DNA of 5,832 nucleotides from Dokdonella sp. (GTDB taxonomy: Bacteria > Pseudomonadota > Gammaproteobacteria > Xanthomonadales > Rhodanobacteraceae). The notes beneath the pieces were generated by a model. That model saw nothing but the letters and a program-made list of their open reading frames with translations, made no database searches and was not told the origin of the DNA. Positions 4,984-5,832 of this stretch are shown one piece after another. Every line of letters starts with the position of its first letter. The stretch's first letter is position 1. The DNA is taken from NCBI GenBank assembly GCA_030150315.1, contig JASLGB010000276.1, forward strand, positions 1 through 5,832. The letters run 5' to 3'. The position numbers were made by a program, and so were the translations under genes.

Positions 4984-5832
4984 ATGTCCCCGAGCAACCA
5001 TCGCCCGCCCACGCAACGCCGCTTCACGCTCCGCATGGGCGGGCTGGTGGCGATGCTTTGCGTCGTGCTGGCGACGTTTGCCGTCCTCGTCATCCGCACC
5101 ATCGGCAACCTGCTCGATGCCCACACCGAGCTGACCCACACCTGGCAGGTGAAGGAACAGATCGTCGCGACGGTGGCCGCGCTGCGCAACACCGAGGCGG
5201 CGCAGCGCGCCTACGCGATTGCCGGCGACCCGGAGCAGCTCGCCAATGCCTATGCCGCCCTGCCGCGCATCCTCGAGGAAGGCGCGCGCCTGCGCGTCCT
5301 CATCGCCAACAATCCGGCCCAGAGCGACACCGCGCGCGAACTGGAAGAAACACTGACCGTGCGACATGAGCTGATCTCGCGCTCGCTCGCAATCGGCCAG
5401 ACCTCCAGCGCCACCATGCTGCCACCGGCGCAGCTGGCCATTGCCAAGCAGCAGGACATGCGCGTCAACGCGCTCGCCGCGCGCATGGTGGAACTGGAAG
5501 ACCGGCTGCTGCAGCAGCGCGAAGCCTCCAGTCGCGCGGTCGCCGCGCGCACGCGCGTGCTGACCGTTTCGGCGATGCTGGTCTGCGTCGCCCTGCTCGC
5601 CCTGGCTGCCTTCCTGCTGCGGCGCGAACACCGCCGCCGCGCCGACAGCGAGCAGCGCATGGCCGCCTCGCACGCCGAGCTGGCGACGAGTCTGGACGAA
5701 TCGCGCCGCCTGGCCGACACCCTGCATCGCCTTTCCGAACTCGGCCACCTGCTGCAGGGTTGCCGCACGCTCGACGAAGCCGCCGCCGGCCTGCGCGTGA
5801 CGATGGCCACGCTGTTTCCGGCCACCTCGGGC
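4984..5832 (+). CDS. Membrane sensor with CHASE3 and the start of a GAF-like domain, 3' part beyond the window
   Basis: The frame is open to the right edge, giving 283 residues of a longer protein. A positively charged N-terminus leads into a first membrane segment (about 19-38). A mostly helical periplasmic region follows (about 40-185) with the CHASE3-like signature ALRNTEAAQRAYAIAGDPE (66-84), then a second membrane segment (about 191-213) and an RREHRRR stop-transfer patch. A probable coiled-coil linker (about 214-248) precedes LHRLSELGHLLQGCRTLDEAA (248-268), which resembles the start of GAF domains found in front of GGDEF domains. The protein should sense a periplasmic or membrane signal. 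Its output is not visible: a diguanylate cyclase seems most likely, with a histidine kinase as the alternative. ATG 4984 has a weak AGCGAG site 6 nt upstream; an in-frame ATG at 4942 is possible, and an in-frame TGA at 4924-4926 sets the limit. It is divergent from trpG. Confidence 0.82.
   Translation, partial: MSPSNHRPPTQRRFTLRMGGLVAMLCVVLATFAVLVIRTIGNLLDAHTELTHTWQVKEQIVATVAALRNTEAAQRAYAIAGDPEQLANAYAALPRILEEGARLRVLIANNPAQSDTARELEETLTVRHELISRSLAIGQTSSATMLPPAQLAIAKQQDMRVNALAARMVELEDRLLQQREASSRAVAARTRVLTVSAMLVCVALLALAAFLLRREHRRRADSEQRMAASHAELATSLDESRRLADTLHRLSELGHLLQGCRTLDEAAAGLRVTMATLFPATSG

Noticed and set aside
4666..5748. Upstream continuation of the trpG frame on the minus strand to 5748
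   Set aside because: It would be antisense to the CHASE3 sensor gene, and TrpG resemblance starts exactly at MLLMIDNYDSF. An open frame is expected by chance at this GC content.
1..5832. Mobile elements, CRISPR arrays, tRNA or rRNA genes, phage or defence genes
   Set aside because: No transposase-like product, regularly spaced repeat, tRNA-like fold or rRNA-like sequence was seen; all recognisable genes are core metabolism, regulation or signalling.

Overview
This window looks like ordinary chromosomal DNA from a GC-rich gammaproteobacterium of the order Lysobacterales (Xanthomonadales), probably near Rhodanobacter, Dyella or Xanthomonas. The main reasons are the gene set and order (coq7, speD, a Clp-type CRP homologue, then trpC, trpD and trpG) and the close resemblance of the SpeD and Clp proteins to those remembered from this order. 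The genus is an inference and no database search was possible.

Layout from left to right: (1) the 3' end of coq7 (+), for ubiquinone hydroxylation; (2) a convergent gap of about 113 nt with two strong inverted repeats; (3) speD (-), the pyruvoyl S-adenosylmethionine decarboxylase that supplies spermidine synthesis; (4) a 289-nt divergent regulatory region; (5) clp (+), a CRP-family global regulator starting at GTG; (6) a 43-nt convergent gap with a clean 10-bp hairpin; (7) the operon trpG-trpD-trpC, read right to left on the minus strand, with a 26-nt gap between trpG and trpD and an ATGA overlap between trpD and trpC; (8) a 318-nt divergent region; (9) the 5' part of a membrane sensor (+) with TM, CHASE3, TM, linker and the beginning of a GAF-like domain, cut by the window edge.

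The three trp genes provide consecutive functions in tryptophan synthesis: the glutaminase subunit of anthranilate synthase, phosphoribosyl transfer to anthranilate, and indole-glycerol-phosphate formation. trpE is not beside trpG here; the neighbour upstream is the divergent sensor gene. SpeD, Coq7 and Clp are functionally separate and appear to be neighbours by conserved synteny. Clp and the sensor may share c-di-GMP signalling, but the sensor's output domain lies outside the window.

No mobile element, CRISPR array, tRNA, rRNA or clear new system was found. The points most worth checking are the ligand pocket of Clp, which keeps most cAMP-contact positions of E. coli CRP but has Glu in place of Ser83, the perfect inverted repeat that contains the coq7 stop codon, and the palindrome in the trpG/sensor divergent region.
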